Source of the DNA: Cristatella mucedo
Lineage: Eukaryota > Bryozoa > Phylactolaemata > Cristatellidae
DNA: 64,000 nt
Direction of reading: 5' to 3'
Assembly: GCA_009760855.2 (NCBI GenBank)
Contig: WPIO01000012.1
Coordinates: forward strand, 7,499,501-7,563,500
Positions 54,327-64,000 of the stretch are shown one piece after another. The notes beneath the pieces are model-generated. The model was given only the letters and a program-made list of their open reading frames with translations. It was not told where the DNA came from and made no database searches. Every line of letters begins with the position of its first letter. Position 1 is the first letter of the stretch. Made by a program: the position numbers and the translations under genes.

Positions 54327-57300
54327 CTACTGTATTTTGTCTATGCCCACCGCTCGGAGCATGACGTTCAGCTTCGGCCGGTACTGCAGGCTCGCATCCA
54401 CCAGAACGCCGCCATACTTCTGCAAGTACGCCTCGAGGCTGCCCTTTTCCAAACACTGGCCGATCGGCACCAGGAAGTGCCGGTAGGCGCCGTCGGCGGT
54501 CGGCCGGCTCTCCAGCGAAACTCCGGCTGGCAGCGGCTCGCTGGCCTGCACCGTGTCGAAGAAATCGCTGGGCAGCTCCAGCGGAGCCTGCAGGGCGCTG
54601 CCTGCTGGCGCCAGCGCCACTGAGGCCGCCGGTCCAGCCGCTCCGCCGGCAGCAGGTGCGACTGCTACTAGCTTCGCTGCCGGCGGCGGCGGCTGCCGCG
54701 GCGGCGGCGATGTCGGCGTCTTGCAAGCGAGATCTGTTACCACGTCGATGCCCGAACTCGGCGCTGGGCCGGCCTTCGCGGCCAGCCTTGTGCCGCCACC
54801 GCCGTCGACCGGCGAGCTGACGCGATTGGGTCCGGCCTTCGCCGCCGCCGTTTGGACGTCTTTCGCGGGCGGCTCACGACTGAGAGCAGCAGCCGTGATG
54901 ACGGTCGAGGTCGGCGCCGCGGCATGTGCCGAACTAGGCGCGGCCGCCAGAGCCGGCGCAGCGCCAGACAGCGCTGGCGCGGCTGGAGCAGTGGTTGCAG
55001 CCACGGCTCGCTTCGTACTGACCGAATCGAGGACAGGTGCCAACGGGGCGTGCCTCGAGTCGGCCGGCACCGTGGTGCTCGTTGAACTGCAGGACGCCAC
55101 GACGTGAGGCGCAGGTTCCGTGGCTGCTGCGCCGTGTGACTCGGCCGGCATCGCCGAGTGCTTTGGACTGCCGGTCGCCGAAGAGTGCCCCGCAGTGCCG
55201 GCGGCGACGGCCGGGGCGGTCGCGGCAACAGCTCGCTTCGTACTGCCCGAATCGAGGACAGGTGCCAACGGGGCGTGCCTCGAGTCGGCCGGCACCGCAG
55301 CGCTCGTCGAACTGCTGGGTGCTGCGACGTGAGGTGCAGGTTCCGTGGCGGCGGCGGCCACGGTGGCGCCGTGGGACTCGGCCGACATCGCCGAGTGCGT
55401 TGGACTGCCGGTCGCCGAAGAGTGCCCTGCAGTGCCGGCGGCGACGACCGCGGCGGCGGCTGCGACAGCTCGCTTCGTACTGACCGGATTGAGGACAGGC
55501 GCCAAAGGGGCGTGCCTCGAGTCGGCCGGCACCATGGTTCGCGTCGAACTGCTTGACGCCACGACTTCAGGCGCATGTTCTGTGGCGGCTGCGCCGTGTG
55601 ACTCGGCCGGCATCGCCGAAGAGTGCCCCGCAGTGCCGGCGGCGACGACCGGGGTGGTGGCGGCGACAGCTCGCTTCGTACTGCCCGAGTCGAGGACAGG
55701 TGCCAACGGGGCGTGCCTCGAGTCGGCCGGCACCGCAGCGCTCGTCGAACTGCTGGGTGCCGCGACGTGAGGCGCATGTTCCGTGGCGGCGGCGGCCACG
55801 GCGGTGCTGTGAGACTCGGCCGACATCGCCGAGTGCTTTGGACTGCCGGTCGTGGCAGAGTGCCCCGCAGTGCCAGCGGCGACGACCGTGGCGGTGGTGG
55901 CGACAGCTCGCTTCGTACTGACCGGATCGAGGACAGGCGCCAACGGGGCGTGCCTCGAGTCGGCCGGCACCGCAGCGCTCGTCGAACTGCTGGGTGCCGC
56001 GACGTGAGGCGCATGTTCCGAGGCGGCGGCGGCCGCCGCGGTGCTGTGGGACTCGGCCGACATCGCCGAGTGCCTGGGACTGCCGGTCGCGGCAGAGTGG
56101 GCAGCAGAGTTCGTCGCAGTGCCGGCGGTGGCGACAGGGGCGGCGGCGACTGCTGCCGGCACCGCCTCGGCCGGCGTCGCTTCCGCAGCGTGCGACGGCG
56201 CCCCGAGCAAAGTGCCTCCGATGGCCGGTTGCTGATCCACCGCTCCGGCCGCGCCCATGGGCAGCAGCATCGGGGCTCTGAAGCCGCCATGGACGAGCGC
56301 GGCGACGAACGGCACGAGGCCGGCGACTACCTTGGCTCTCACGGTCGCCCACGGGTCCCGGCCTCGGCCACCGCGGCCACCGCCGCCGGGCTGGCAGACG
56401 CCCGAGTCCACCTTGCTGAGCGGCCCATACGCCGATGCGTCGCCGAGGCGCTCGGGCTCCGCGAAGGGGTTGCTACTCGGCTCGCCGCGCACCACCTCGG
56501 CCGGTATGGGCACGAGCGCGGCGAGCAGCGGCCACGCCCGGTGCGGGCGCTCCGCCCCCTCCAGCACCCAGCGGCCGTCGCCCTCGGCGCTGCCGCCGCT
56601 GCTGTGGCGCTCGAGACGGGCGGCCACGTGCACTGGCCACTGGACGACAGCGAGCCGCACGAAATGACCTATAAAAAAAACATCAACCGCAAAGGAGCGG
56701 AGCGAGCTCGGTCAAGCAAAGGAGGAAGGAGCGAAGGAGCGGAGTGAGCGAGCGAGCTCGGGCGAGCGACGCCTTCGAGCGGTGCCTGCGACGCAGGTAG
56801 CTAAGATGCATTTACTATGGGCAAGAGAAATCGATTTTGAGAATGCATTTACTATAGGCATATGCGTATGTTCGCAAGGGCTATACTTTCTTTGGTTTTC
56901 GAAGAGTCAATCATCAGTAGCGACAACCGACTACGGGACTTGAGTGTTTTAAAATTATACTTTTTTATAGTTCTCACTTCTGTTTTCAATTCATTTTTAA
57001 AACTTCAGCTGCGAGAGTGCACTTTTTAATTCGCTTTAATGTGTGCAAGTTGCATGGATGTACTTCGCATTTTCCAGCGCTGGCTAGAGAATCAACAGCG
57101 GCTTCTGTTGATGTACGCACGAGTGGGTCTTCCATCTAAGTTAAAATGAGTTAAGGTTCTTTTCAGCGTATTATTCTTTTTGCTAGAGAGCTACCTTTTT
57201 CTCACGCTTTCCATATTCAGCACGAACACATTTTTCAGGGGTTATGCGATTTTTATTCGCTGCTGTACCGCTAGAAGGTAAGTTTGCTCCTTACTATTAT

Positions 57301-57735
57301 TGCGACGACCAAGCGCCATTGCCTAGCAATGATCAGCTAGGAATTGGCGTACCTGTCGCATTACTTCGCGCCACCAGCCAGGAATAGTAGCCGGCGTCAA
57401 TTTTCACCGCGGTGAGTTTCTTAGAGCCGTTTGTCTTCGGTATCCGATGAAAGAGCTTTTTCTGCATCGTAACCTTGACTTCTGCATCCCCGGCCGAATC
57501 CGGATGCACCTCCATCATGCCACTGGCTCCCGCAGAGTCACTGCCGTACCACACTTGCTCATCCGAGTCCGGATGATTGTCTCTGTACATTTCGCTCTCC
57601 CGACCGCCGGTGATCACGTGCTCGTCCTCGTAGACGCTCACCAAGTTCGAGTGATAGCACGCCTGCACCCAGCCCACGGTCCATCGCGAAGTGTCGCTGA
57701 AGCAGCAGCCGTGTAGCCTCACCGTGGCCTGCAAG
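54327..57735 (-). CDS. FAM78-family protein with long repeat tail, two visible exons (57735-57353 and 56668-54327), N-terminal exon not found
   Basis: The first visible exon reads LQATVRLHGCC, SRWTVGWVQAC, WYGSDSAG and, at its end, KLTAVKIDAGYYSWLVARSN. These match the FAM78 core (GWIQAC, WYGN, LTRIKRDQSFTTWLVAMN in vertebrates). It ends GACAG|GTACGC. A 684-bp intron closes with TTTTTTTTATAG, and the next exon continues in phase as ATGHFVRLAVVQWPVHVAAR and PLLAALVPIPAEVVRGEPSS, matching FAM78's IKW and PIP blocks. FAM78 proteins are about 280 residues and of unknown function. Here the core leads into about 680 more residues: an Ala/Ser/Thr/Pro tail with five ~78-residue repeats, then LPSDFFDTVQ...YLQKYGGVLVDAS at the end. 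An acceptor at TTCAG (57736) or TTGCAG (57729) starts the first visible exon. A small intron between core and tail (near 56290-56400) cannot be excluded. Confidence 0.68.
54990..56120 (-). repeat. Coding tandem array, about five ~230-bp units
   Basis: Each unit encodes a block with HSAMSAESH, HAPHVAAPSSSTSAAVPADS and RHAPLAPVLDSGSTKRAVAA. The unit boundaries can be followed by the recurring CAGCTCGCTTCGTACTG and CTTTGGACTGCCGGTC on the + strand. Units are very similar in sequence but differ in length by small codon indels, so homogenisation is recent and the frame is kept. Confidence 0.85.
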
Positions 57736-57739
57736 CTGA

Positions 57740-58735
57740 ATCGAGCGAGCGCCTCTCAACGGGCTTCGCACCAGAAGCCGTCGTAGCGTTAAGGGAGCTC
57801 GCTCGCGCCAGCCACCTCACGCCTCGACTGGGCGTGCTCCTACCGGAGGTGGAGTTCGTTCGAAATGACCAGATAGTTTGTCGAGCTTCTGACCGCGATC
57901 GGCTGCCCTCGTATGACCGCCAAGCTGCTCACACAGTATCTACGAAAGAAGGAGACAGCCGTCCAAAGTGTGAGCCCCAGCGGGCTGCATTTGCACCATC
58001 CGACTATGTAACGACGAGCTCGCTAACTAGCGATGGTCACTAAAGAAATTCGGCCAAGATTGCCTAAAAGAACTTGACTAAAACTAAACTAAACTAAAAC
58101 TAAACTAAACTAAACTAAAACCTTGAGCATTAGAGGCAAATGGATCAGTTGATCGTTAGTTTGAAAAATAAGAAGAATTTAGCTTCAAGAGAGGCGGTGG
58201 CTTTAGGTACTTTCTCTTTAGGTATTTTTTATTATTATTATTGTTATGTTATTATATCGTTATTATTATTATATTTATATTATTAATAACATTATTTTAT
58301 TGTTATTATTATTATTATATTATATTATTATATTTATTATTATTATTGGGTATTTTTTATTATTTTATTCTTTGGGTATTTTTTGGGTATTTTCTCTTTT
58401 ACTTTCTCTTTGAGTAGCAGCATCTGTGACAGCCGTGGCTTTAGACGACCCCTCATGCATGGTCCACGCTCGCAGTCAGCCATCTTATGAATCTGGAAAT
58501 GAAGGACTAACGAGCGAGGCTGCTGCGATGACTAGGTTCCAAGCAGAGCCTGTCTATCTAAATAGGCATTCAGCAGTGGTACTAAAAGCAGGAATGTTTC
58601 TCTACCGGCGGATCTGACTCCACAATTTCTGGCTCGGATGACCGTGTTCTACTTCTCCCTCACTTTCTATCAGTGTCCCAAGAAAGATTATATTATATAT
58701 GTTTCTTATGTATATATATATATATATATATATAT
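57740..58735. other. Region upstream of the FAM78-like exon; simple repeats
   Basis: 57740-58050 is GC-rich, but I find no convincing N-terminal FAM78 exon in it. (ACTAA)n occupies 58077-58121. (ATT)n-type sequence runs at about 58220-58350. TTTGGGTATTTT is repeated around 58360-58405. Confidence 0.45.
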
Positions 58736-58736
58736 A

Positions 58737-58842
58737 AGCAGATTATTTTTTGACCTAGTTCCATACACAATTAGTGCTAAGATATATATATATATATTAG
58801 CACTAATTTTATATGAAACTAGGTTCAAAAATAATCTCTGCT
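58737..58842. mobile_element. Near-perfect 106-bp hairpin, MITE-like
   Basis: The left arm 58737-58780 (from AGCAGATTATTTTTTGACCT to TTAGTGCTAA) is complemented by 58798-58842 (TTAGCACTAATTTTATATGA to AATAATCTCTGCT) with only a few mismatches, around a loop of TA repeats. A longer (TA)n precedes it. Palindromic foldback of this kind fits a TA-targeting MITE or a structural RNA. No target duplication can be told apart from the TA run. Confidence 0.75.
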
Positions 58843-59039
58843 TTGGGTATGCTACAATAGACAGACGCTAGTTTCTCGACAGGCTGAGAAGCAGCACTCA
58901 ACAGCTCAACTGAATGAATAAAAAGCACTCCAACAGTGAGCCAGTACAAAAAGAGCAATCTAAAACAGTTGAACATCATTAAAAATTTGGCTGAAGGTTT
59001 TATTAAATACTAATATTGCGGATGTACATTCAGCATTTT

Positions 59040-59965
59040 TATTCACCTCAAATTCGGCTCCGCAAGCATGTCTCCTATTGCATCAGCACGAATTCTGTGT
59101 TCCCTGTTCCACAATGGCCTTTTTACAAGTGTGATTCCGAAATTGGAAAACATAATGCTTGAAATAGCCAGCAGATCTGCTGAATCTGCACAAAATCTAT
59201 GTGTACTGTTCCAAAGTAGCCTTTCATCAGGCGACTCACAACAGCTTCACAGTCAAATCTTCCTACTTTCAGCTGCACAACATTGCTAAACATTTGGGCG
59301 TTCTTAGGCAGGGATACTATATCTCAATTGGTCCACGCATTTGCGATATTCCTTCTTGACTCCTATAACTCACTGCTTGCTGATCCACCGGCCTGTACAA
59401 TCAGGCGCTTATAGTTGCAGCAAAACTATGCAGCTCGGCTTGTCTGTCATGAGCGTCGCAGTTTCCACATCACGCCACTTTTCACTGACCCTGCACTGGC
59501 TCCCAATCAAGCAGCGCATCGACCTCGAGGTTCTGTCACTCACTTTTAGAATCATTCTGTGGATCCAGCCAACACCTCGTACGAATCTCAAATCCTTTGG
59601 ATACCGTGCCTTTAGTTCGTATGCTCCCAAAGCCTGGAACTTACACCCGACTGACTTCACAACTTCCCCTGACTTGACGACATTTAAAAAGACGCTGAAA
59701 ATGCACCTATTTTTTACGGTATTGAGTGGATCAGCGGGATTTTTCCTTTGTGTGCTTATTTGCGCAGACACTGTGCGTCCTGGCACTAATCATATTTGCA
59801 TGCTGACCCTGTGCATGTCACCTCTAACCATGTCGTGCTTGTTGACTCTGAGCAGTCTACCACTAACCAGTTGATCATGCTTGCTTTTCCGAATATAGAA
59901 AGTGCCTAGACAAAAATTAAGTTCGCCGATGGTTCTATACAAATACATTGATATTATTATTATTA
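59040..59965 (+). mobile_element. LINE-A copy, decayed
   Basis: It begins near the SARNLGV region, which appears twice in diverged form (ASARILCSLFHN and ESAQNLCVLFQS). It continues through LTLHWLPIKQRIDLEVLSLT and SYAPKAWN to the 3' UTR, stem-loop and (ATT)n at 59950-59965. Confidence 0.8.
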
Positions 59966-59967
59966 CT

Positions 59968-60910
59968 CGACCCTATCAGCTCCACCGTCAATTCAAATCT
60001 GCCCTACTCTTTTAGCTAGGTAAAGACCGTTGGCGACAGAAGCTTTAGCTCTGCAGGTCCTAGACTGTGGAACTCGCTTCCACAATTCTTACTCAACGAC
60101 AACTACTCTTCTACTGATCCTGAGCTGCTACTTCCATGCTACTCACTACCTCAACTGCTCTCCTGACTCTGTTATGCTTTCCACTTTCTCTTTGTTGCGT
60201 GAGACGAAGTCTGTTGGCTACCGAATGCTTACCGAAAGCCGCTTAGGCTGTGATTGCTCTATACAAACTCTCCTGTGTAACACCCATAATAGCCTTTATG
60301 ACTTTGTGGAGTTACAGACGGAGATACATTATATTACATAGGTAATATCATTCAAACTCTGCCCTGCTTAGACAGGGATACCACATCCAATTTGGTCCAT
60401 GCATTTCTGTCATTCCTTCTCGACTACTGAAACTCACTTTTCACAGGTCTTCCGACCTCTTCAAAAAGGTTCTTACAGTTGCCGCAAAGCTCTGCCGCCA
60501 GGCCTGACTGTCATTAGCGTCTCGGCTGCTAAATTACACACTTCTCAGCCAGCTGCACTTGACTTCCCATCAAGCAGCGCATTGACTCCAAGTTTTCGTC
60601 AATAAATTTTATTCTACTCATTTTCTTACTCCAGCCTGCTTATCAGTACTAGTCATCCATCAAGCCAAGCATCGTACCACCCGCTCTTTTAAATCAAGTC
60701 AACTATCTGTGCCTCAAACCAACCTCGAATCCTTTGGGAGACCATGCCTTTGGTGCGTCTGCTCCAATAGCCTGGTAGTGAATGGCCCTTTGTGAGCTCA
60801 TGCGAGCGACGCTGTGCATTGTATCGCTAAACATATCGACATGCTTCCTTTACAACAAATAAAAAGAGACAAATAAAAACAAATAAAAGAGAACTATTTT
60901 ACTGAAGTTG
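59968..60910 (+). mobile_element. LINE-A copy, decayed, split by LINE-B
   Basis: ATCAGCTCCACCGTCAATTC before the insert and TTAGACAGGGATACCACATC after it are consecutive parts of LINE-A. The right part continues through CATCAAGCAGCGCATTGACT and a degenerate 3' UTR. Confidence 0.75.
60024..60338 (+). mobile_element. LINE-B 3' end nested in LINE-A, with 7-bp target duplication
   Basis: TAGGTAA occurs immediately before (60017-60023) and after (60339-60345). The insert is the last ~310 bp of LINE-B ending GGAGATACATTATATTACA. Confidence 0.85.
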
Positions 60911-61224
60911 CTGTACAAATAAATTATTACAACAACTCTTATCATTATTCGAGCCAAAATAGCTTGTAAGAAATAACGTAAATAATGTAATAATACTTGT
61001 TAATAATGTGATAACTTGTTTTCCTATTAGCTCCTATTCGAGTCGGACTCTAGGTAATTATGCAATCCGTTAAATATTGCGCATGCGTTGGATGCTGAAT
61101 ACGCCTCAACCAATGTGCGCATTTACATATCAATGTGCATAGCTGTGTAAGGTTCTGGAATGTATGCCAGCATCCGACTGACAAACTCGTTGATTAATGG
61201 CATGCGCTGACGCATTTGTTGGAG

Positions 61225-61982
61225 TCTTGAGTTCGAGCTTGTTTAGGCAGGGATACCACACCTCAATATGTCCGTGCGTCTGTGACATCTCGTCTTGACT
61301 TCTGTACACTGCTTGCTGGTCTCCGGCCGGCGCACTCAGGCGCTAGCAGCAGGTCCAAAACTCTGCAGCTAGGTTTGTCTGTCATGAGGGTCGCAGTTGC
61401 CACATAACACCACTTCTCATTGACCTGCAACGGCTCCCAGTTGAGCAATGCATCGACTTCAAGGCATTGTCACTCACTTTTAGGTCTCTTCTTTCTTTGG
61501 TTCCAGCCTATCTATCAGATCTACTCCCGCACCAGGCTAAGCATCGTACCACCCACTTTTCGGAATCCAACTGTTAACTCATACCTCGTACAAGTCTTTA
61601 ATCCTTTGGAGACCGTGCCTTCAGTTCGTATGCTCCCGAAACCTGGAACTCACTCCCGACTTACGTCACGAATCTCCTAATTTGCCCACATTTAAAAATA
61701 AACTTAAAATATGTCTATTTATGAAGCAATGTATTGGTTCCCTGTGATGCGTCCTTAATGTGCTTATGCGTGTTGATACTGTACGTGGTGCCACCAACCA
61801 AACTTACGTGCTGACCCTATGCATGTTACCCCTAACTATGCTATTCATGTTTTTTATTGAGCACGTTACCACTAACCATTCGATCGTGCTTCGTTGGCAG
61901 CAAATATAAAGTGCCTATAAAGAGATTGAGTTTTCTGAGGCCCTACATCAAATGCATTACTGTTATTATTATTATTACTATT
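61225..61982 (+). mobile_element. LINE-A copy, decayed
   Basis: It begins CTTGTTTAGGCAGGGATACC, goes through ACTCTGCAGCTAGGTTTGTC and GAACTCACTCCCGACTTACG (frameshifted PKAWNSLP), then the full 3' UTR, stem-loop and (ATT)n. Confidence 0.82.
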
Positions 61983-62003
61983 ACGAGTCATATTACCGTC
62001 ATA

Positions 62004-62195
62004 GAGCCGTAATGGCTCACTAGGTAAGGCGGGTGCTTTTCACGACTTCGGTCCCCCCCCCCCGAGGTCGTGGGTTTGAATGCTGCGGTGGGCTATCGTT
62101 TATCGTCACTGCAAGCGGTGATGATAGCCGTAAAGACTCTTCCATCGCTATACAAAAAGAGGCTGTTAACTCAGCTAGCATATAGAGGTAGATGA
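62004..62195 (+). mobile_element. SINE-1 copy with an expanded C tract
   Basis: GAGCCGTAATGGCTCACTAG head, B-box-like GGGTTTGAATGC (mutated), body and CTATACAAAAAGAGG. Eleven Cs at 62053-62063 replace the usual three between the arms of the ACCTCGG/CCGAGGT stem. Confidence 0.85.
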
Positions 62196-62304
62196 GTGTC
62201 TCGCTTGATCGACAATTGAGAAACATTATTGATTACTTGTCAGGCTTAGTTTTTTGCAACTCAAGTCCCTGGCTATAGCCTTTTAGCTTCTTACGTTCAA
62301 GCAA

Positions 62305-63423
62305 ACTGTTAATAATAATAATAATAATAATTAACTTGATAAAGCGCCCTCAGAGAACTTAATCTCTCTCTCTAGGCGCTTTACATTTGCTGTAAAGTGA
62401 AATGCAATTGAATGGTAAGTAAAATCATGCTTGAAAAACAAACAAAATGAATAATATGGTTAGGTGTGACATGCACAGGGTCAGCATGCGAATGTGGTGA
62501 GTGGCAGCATGCGCAGTGTCAGCACGCATAAGCACATGAAGGACGAGTCACAGGGACCCACTAAATGCTGTCCTAAATAGGTGTGTTTTAGGTTCCTTTT
62601 AAATGTGGTCAGGTCGGAGGATGTTCTGACGCAGGTCGGGAGGGAGTTCCAGGCTTTGGGAGCATATGAACTAAATGCACAGTCTCCAAAGGATTTAAGG
62701 TTTGTATGAGGTATTTCTAGACTGTTGGATTCCGAAAAGCGGTTAGTACGATGCTTGGCCTGGTGGGGTAGTATATCTGACAGATAGGCTGGAGCCATTG
62801 AATGAAGGGACCTAAAAGTGAGTGACAAAACCTTGAAGTCAATCCGTTGCTTGACTGGTAGCCAGTGCAGGTCGGCGAGAAGTGGAGTAATGTGGCAACT
62901 GCGACGCTCACAACAGACAAGCCTAGCTGCAGAGTTTTGCACCAGCTGCAATCGCCTGATCATACATGCTGGTAGGCCAGTAAGCAGTGAGTTGCAGAAG
63001 TCGAGACGGGATGTCACGAATGCATGGACCAACTTGGACGTAATATCTTTATCTAAACAAGCCCGAATTTTAGCAATGTTATGAAGTTGAAAATAGGCGG
63101 ATTTGACTGTGGAGCTGATATGGTCGTCTAACGAGAGGTCGCTTTGGAATATGACACCTAGATTTCGAGCTGATTCAACTGGAGATATGCTGGCAGAGCC
63201 AATTTTGAGAGTCAGCCTTTCCAATCTATGGATCACACTGGGTTTGCCCATAACTAGTAAGTTAGTTTTATCATCGTTAAGTTTTAGAAAATTTGCTGCC
63301 ATCCATGTGCGGATGTCATCAATGCATGCAGCTAGTGAGTTGAGAGAATTTGAGGTGCTCGAAGGCTGGGAGGGATCAAAGAAAAGGTACAACTGAGTGT
63401 CATCCGCATAGAAGTGAAAGCCT
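62305..63423 (-). mobile_element. LINE-A copy with a 303-codon open frame
   Basis: On the - strand it starts at CTAGGCTTTCACTTCTATGC ([12 protein letters not shown]) and keeps one frame through [60 protein letters not shown] and SYAPKAWNSLPTCVRTS to near the ORF2 end. The 3' UTR, stem-loop and TAATAATAATAAT (62310-62330) follow. It is the least decayed C-terminal part of LINE-A here. The polymerase palm before YADD is missing. Confidence 0.9.
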
Positions 63424-63546
63424 AGTTAGGACTCCGCCTGCACACTTCGTCGTCAGCGATAATTAAAATACGCTTCACATTGTTTTTCCTTGAAAGGTTA
63501 ATGCTTAAGAAAAATATGCAAGCCACGGATCCCATGCCAATTCCGC

Positions 63547-64000
63547 CACGCTTGTGTAGGAATGCAGACATGGGTAGAGTGTCTCTGCTTGTTTTGCTTG
63601 ATCTTTCGGCAACTTTTGACACCATCGATCACAAAGTTCTTCTAGAGCGCCTCTCATCTCGCCTGGGCATCACTGGCACTGCTCTGCAGTGGTTCAGGTC
63701 CTATCTCAGTGGGAGACTCCAGAGTATTGACGTGAATGGACAAAGATCATCTGAAGTACCTCTGAAATATGGAGTACCTCAGGGCTCAGTGCTAGGTCCG
63801 GTTCTTTTCACAGTTTATACTCTGCCTCTTGCTGATGTGATTGCCAAGCACAATCTAGGCTTTCACTTCTATGCGGATGACACCAGCATGTATGATCAGA
63901 CGATTGCAGCTGGTGCAAAACTCGGCAGGTAGACTTGTCTGTCGTGAGCGTCGCAGTTGCCACATTACTCCACTTCTCGCCGACCTGCACTGGCTACCAG
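63547..64000 (+). mobile_element. LINE-A copy, inverted to its neighbour, with internal deletion, running off the window
   Basis: [67 protein letters not shown] and FHFYADDT are in frame. The sequence then jumps to AGCATGTATGATCAG (the RRLQLVQNSAARLV region), losing about 0.43 kb at a 2-3 base microhomology. Catalytic Asp boxes are intact, but the deletion removes the thumb. Confidence 0.85.

Noticed and set aside
55623-56747. Very long + strand frame (374 codons) opposite the FAM78-like tail, and the 517-codon alternative - strand frame
   Set aside because: In GC-rich repeat DNA all frames stay open. Only the - strand frame continuous with the FAM78 core and the spliced phase is supported.

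Overview
This window is nuclear DNA from an animal, most likely an invertebrate. It carries intron-bearing genes, CpG-rich gene starts, long microsatellites, many 5'-truncated non-LTR retrotransposons of a CR1/L2/Rex1-like type, tRNA-derived SINEs, an LTR remnant and cut-and-paste DNA transposons. There is no operon layout and no CRISPR. I cannot name the species or phylum from the sequence alone.

Two gene loci stand out. (1) On the + strand, spread over about 45 kb, is a dispersed tandem family of BLVRB-like (flavin reductase / biliverdin reductase B-type) NAD(P)-binding proteins: a 3' end at 1-129, intact coding exons at 8100-8762, 24279-24935 and 39567-40247, a frameshifted 5' fragment at about 17560-17693, and a detached copy of one member's 3' flank at about 45335-45590. 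Each complete coding region is a single exon preceded by a splice-acceptor-like sequence, so non-coding or very short first exons probably lie upstream. (2) On the - strand at 52.7-57.7 kb, a conserved-looking exon (57353-57735) and the start of a long GC-rich exon (from 56668) join at consensus splice sites. Together they give the core of a FAM78-family protein, fused to a very long Ala/Ser/Thr/Pro-rich repeat tail and a compact unidentified C-terminal segment. The tail plus C-terminal segment is duplicated in tandem at 52782-54212 without a FAM78 part. It may be an alternative last exon or a recent partial duplication.

Most of the rest is repeats. I call them LINE-A (3' tail of ATT repeats behind a conserved stem-loop), LINE-B (3' tail of TACAT-like repeats), SINE-1 (tRNA-like head, own 3' end) and SINE-2 (tRNA-like head, LINE-A-like 3' end). 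Several nested insertions fix their relative ages. Other elements are a 447-bp solo LTR with a 5-bp target duplication (11300-11746), a decayed pogo/Tigger-like transposon with terminal inverted repeats (13840-16315) plus a second fragment of it at 46 kb, a 1.1-kb inverted-repeat element (29487-30594) and a 106-bp near-perfect hairpin element (58737-58842).

Long stretches (1.2-5.1, 26-27.5, 27.6-29.5, 32-35, 37.3-39.1 kb and others) hold nothing I can identify. Short open frames there are not supported as genes.
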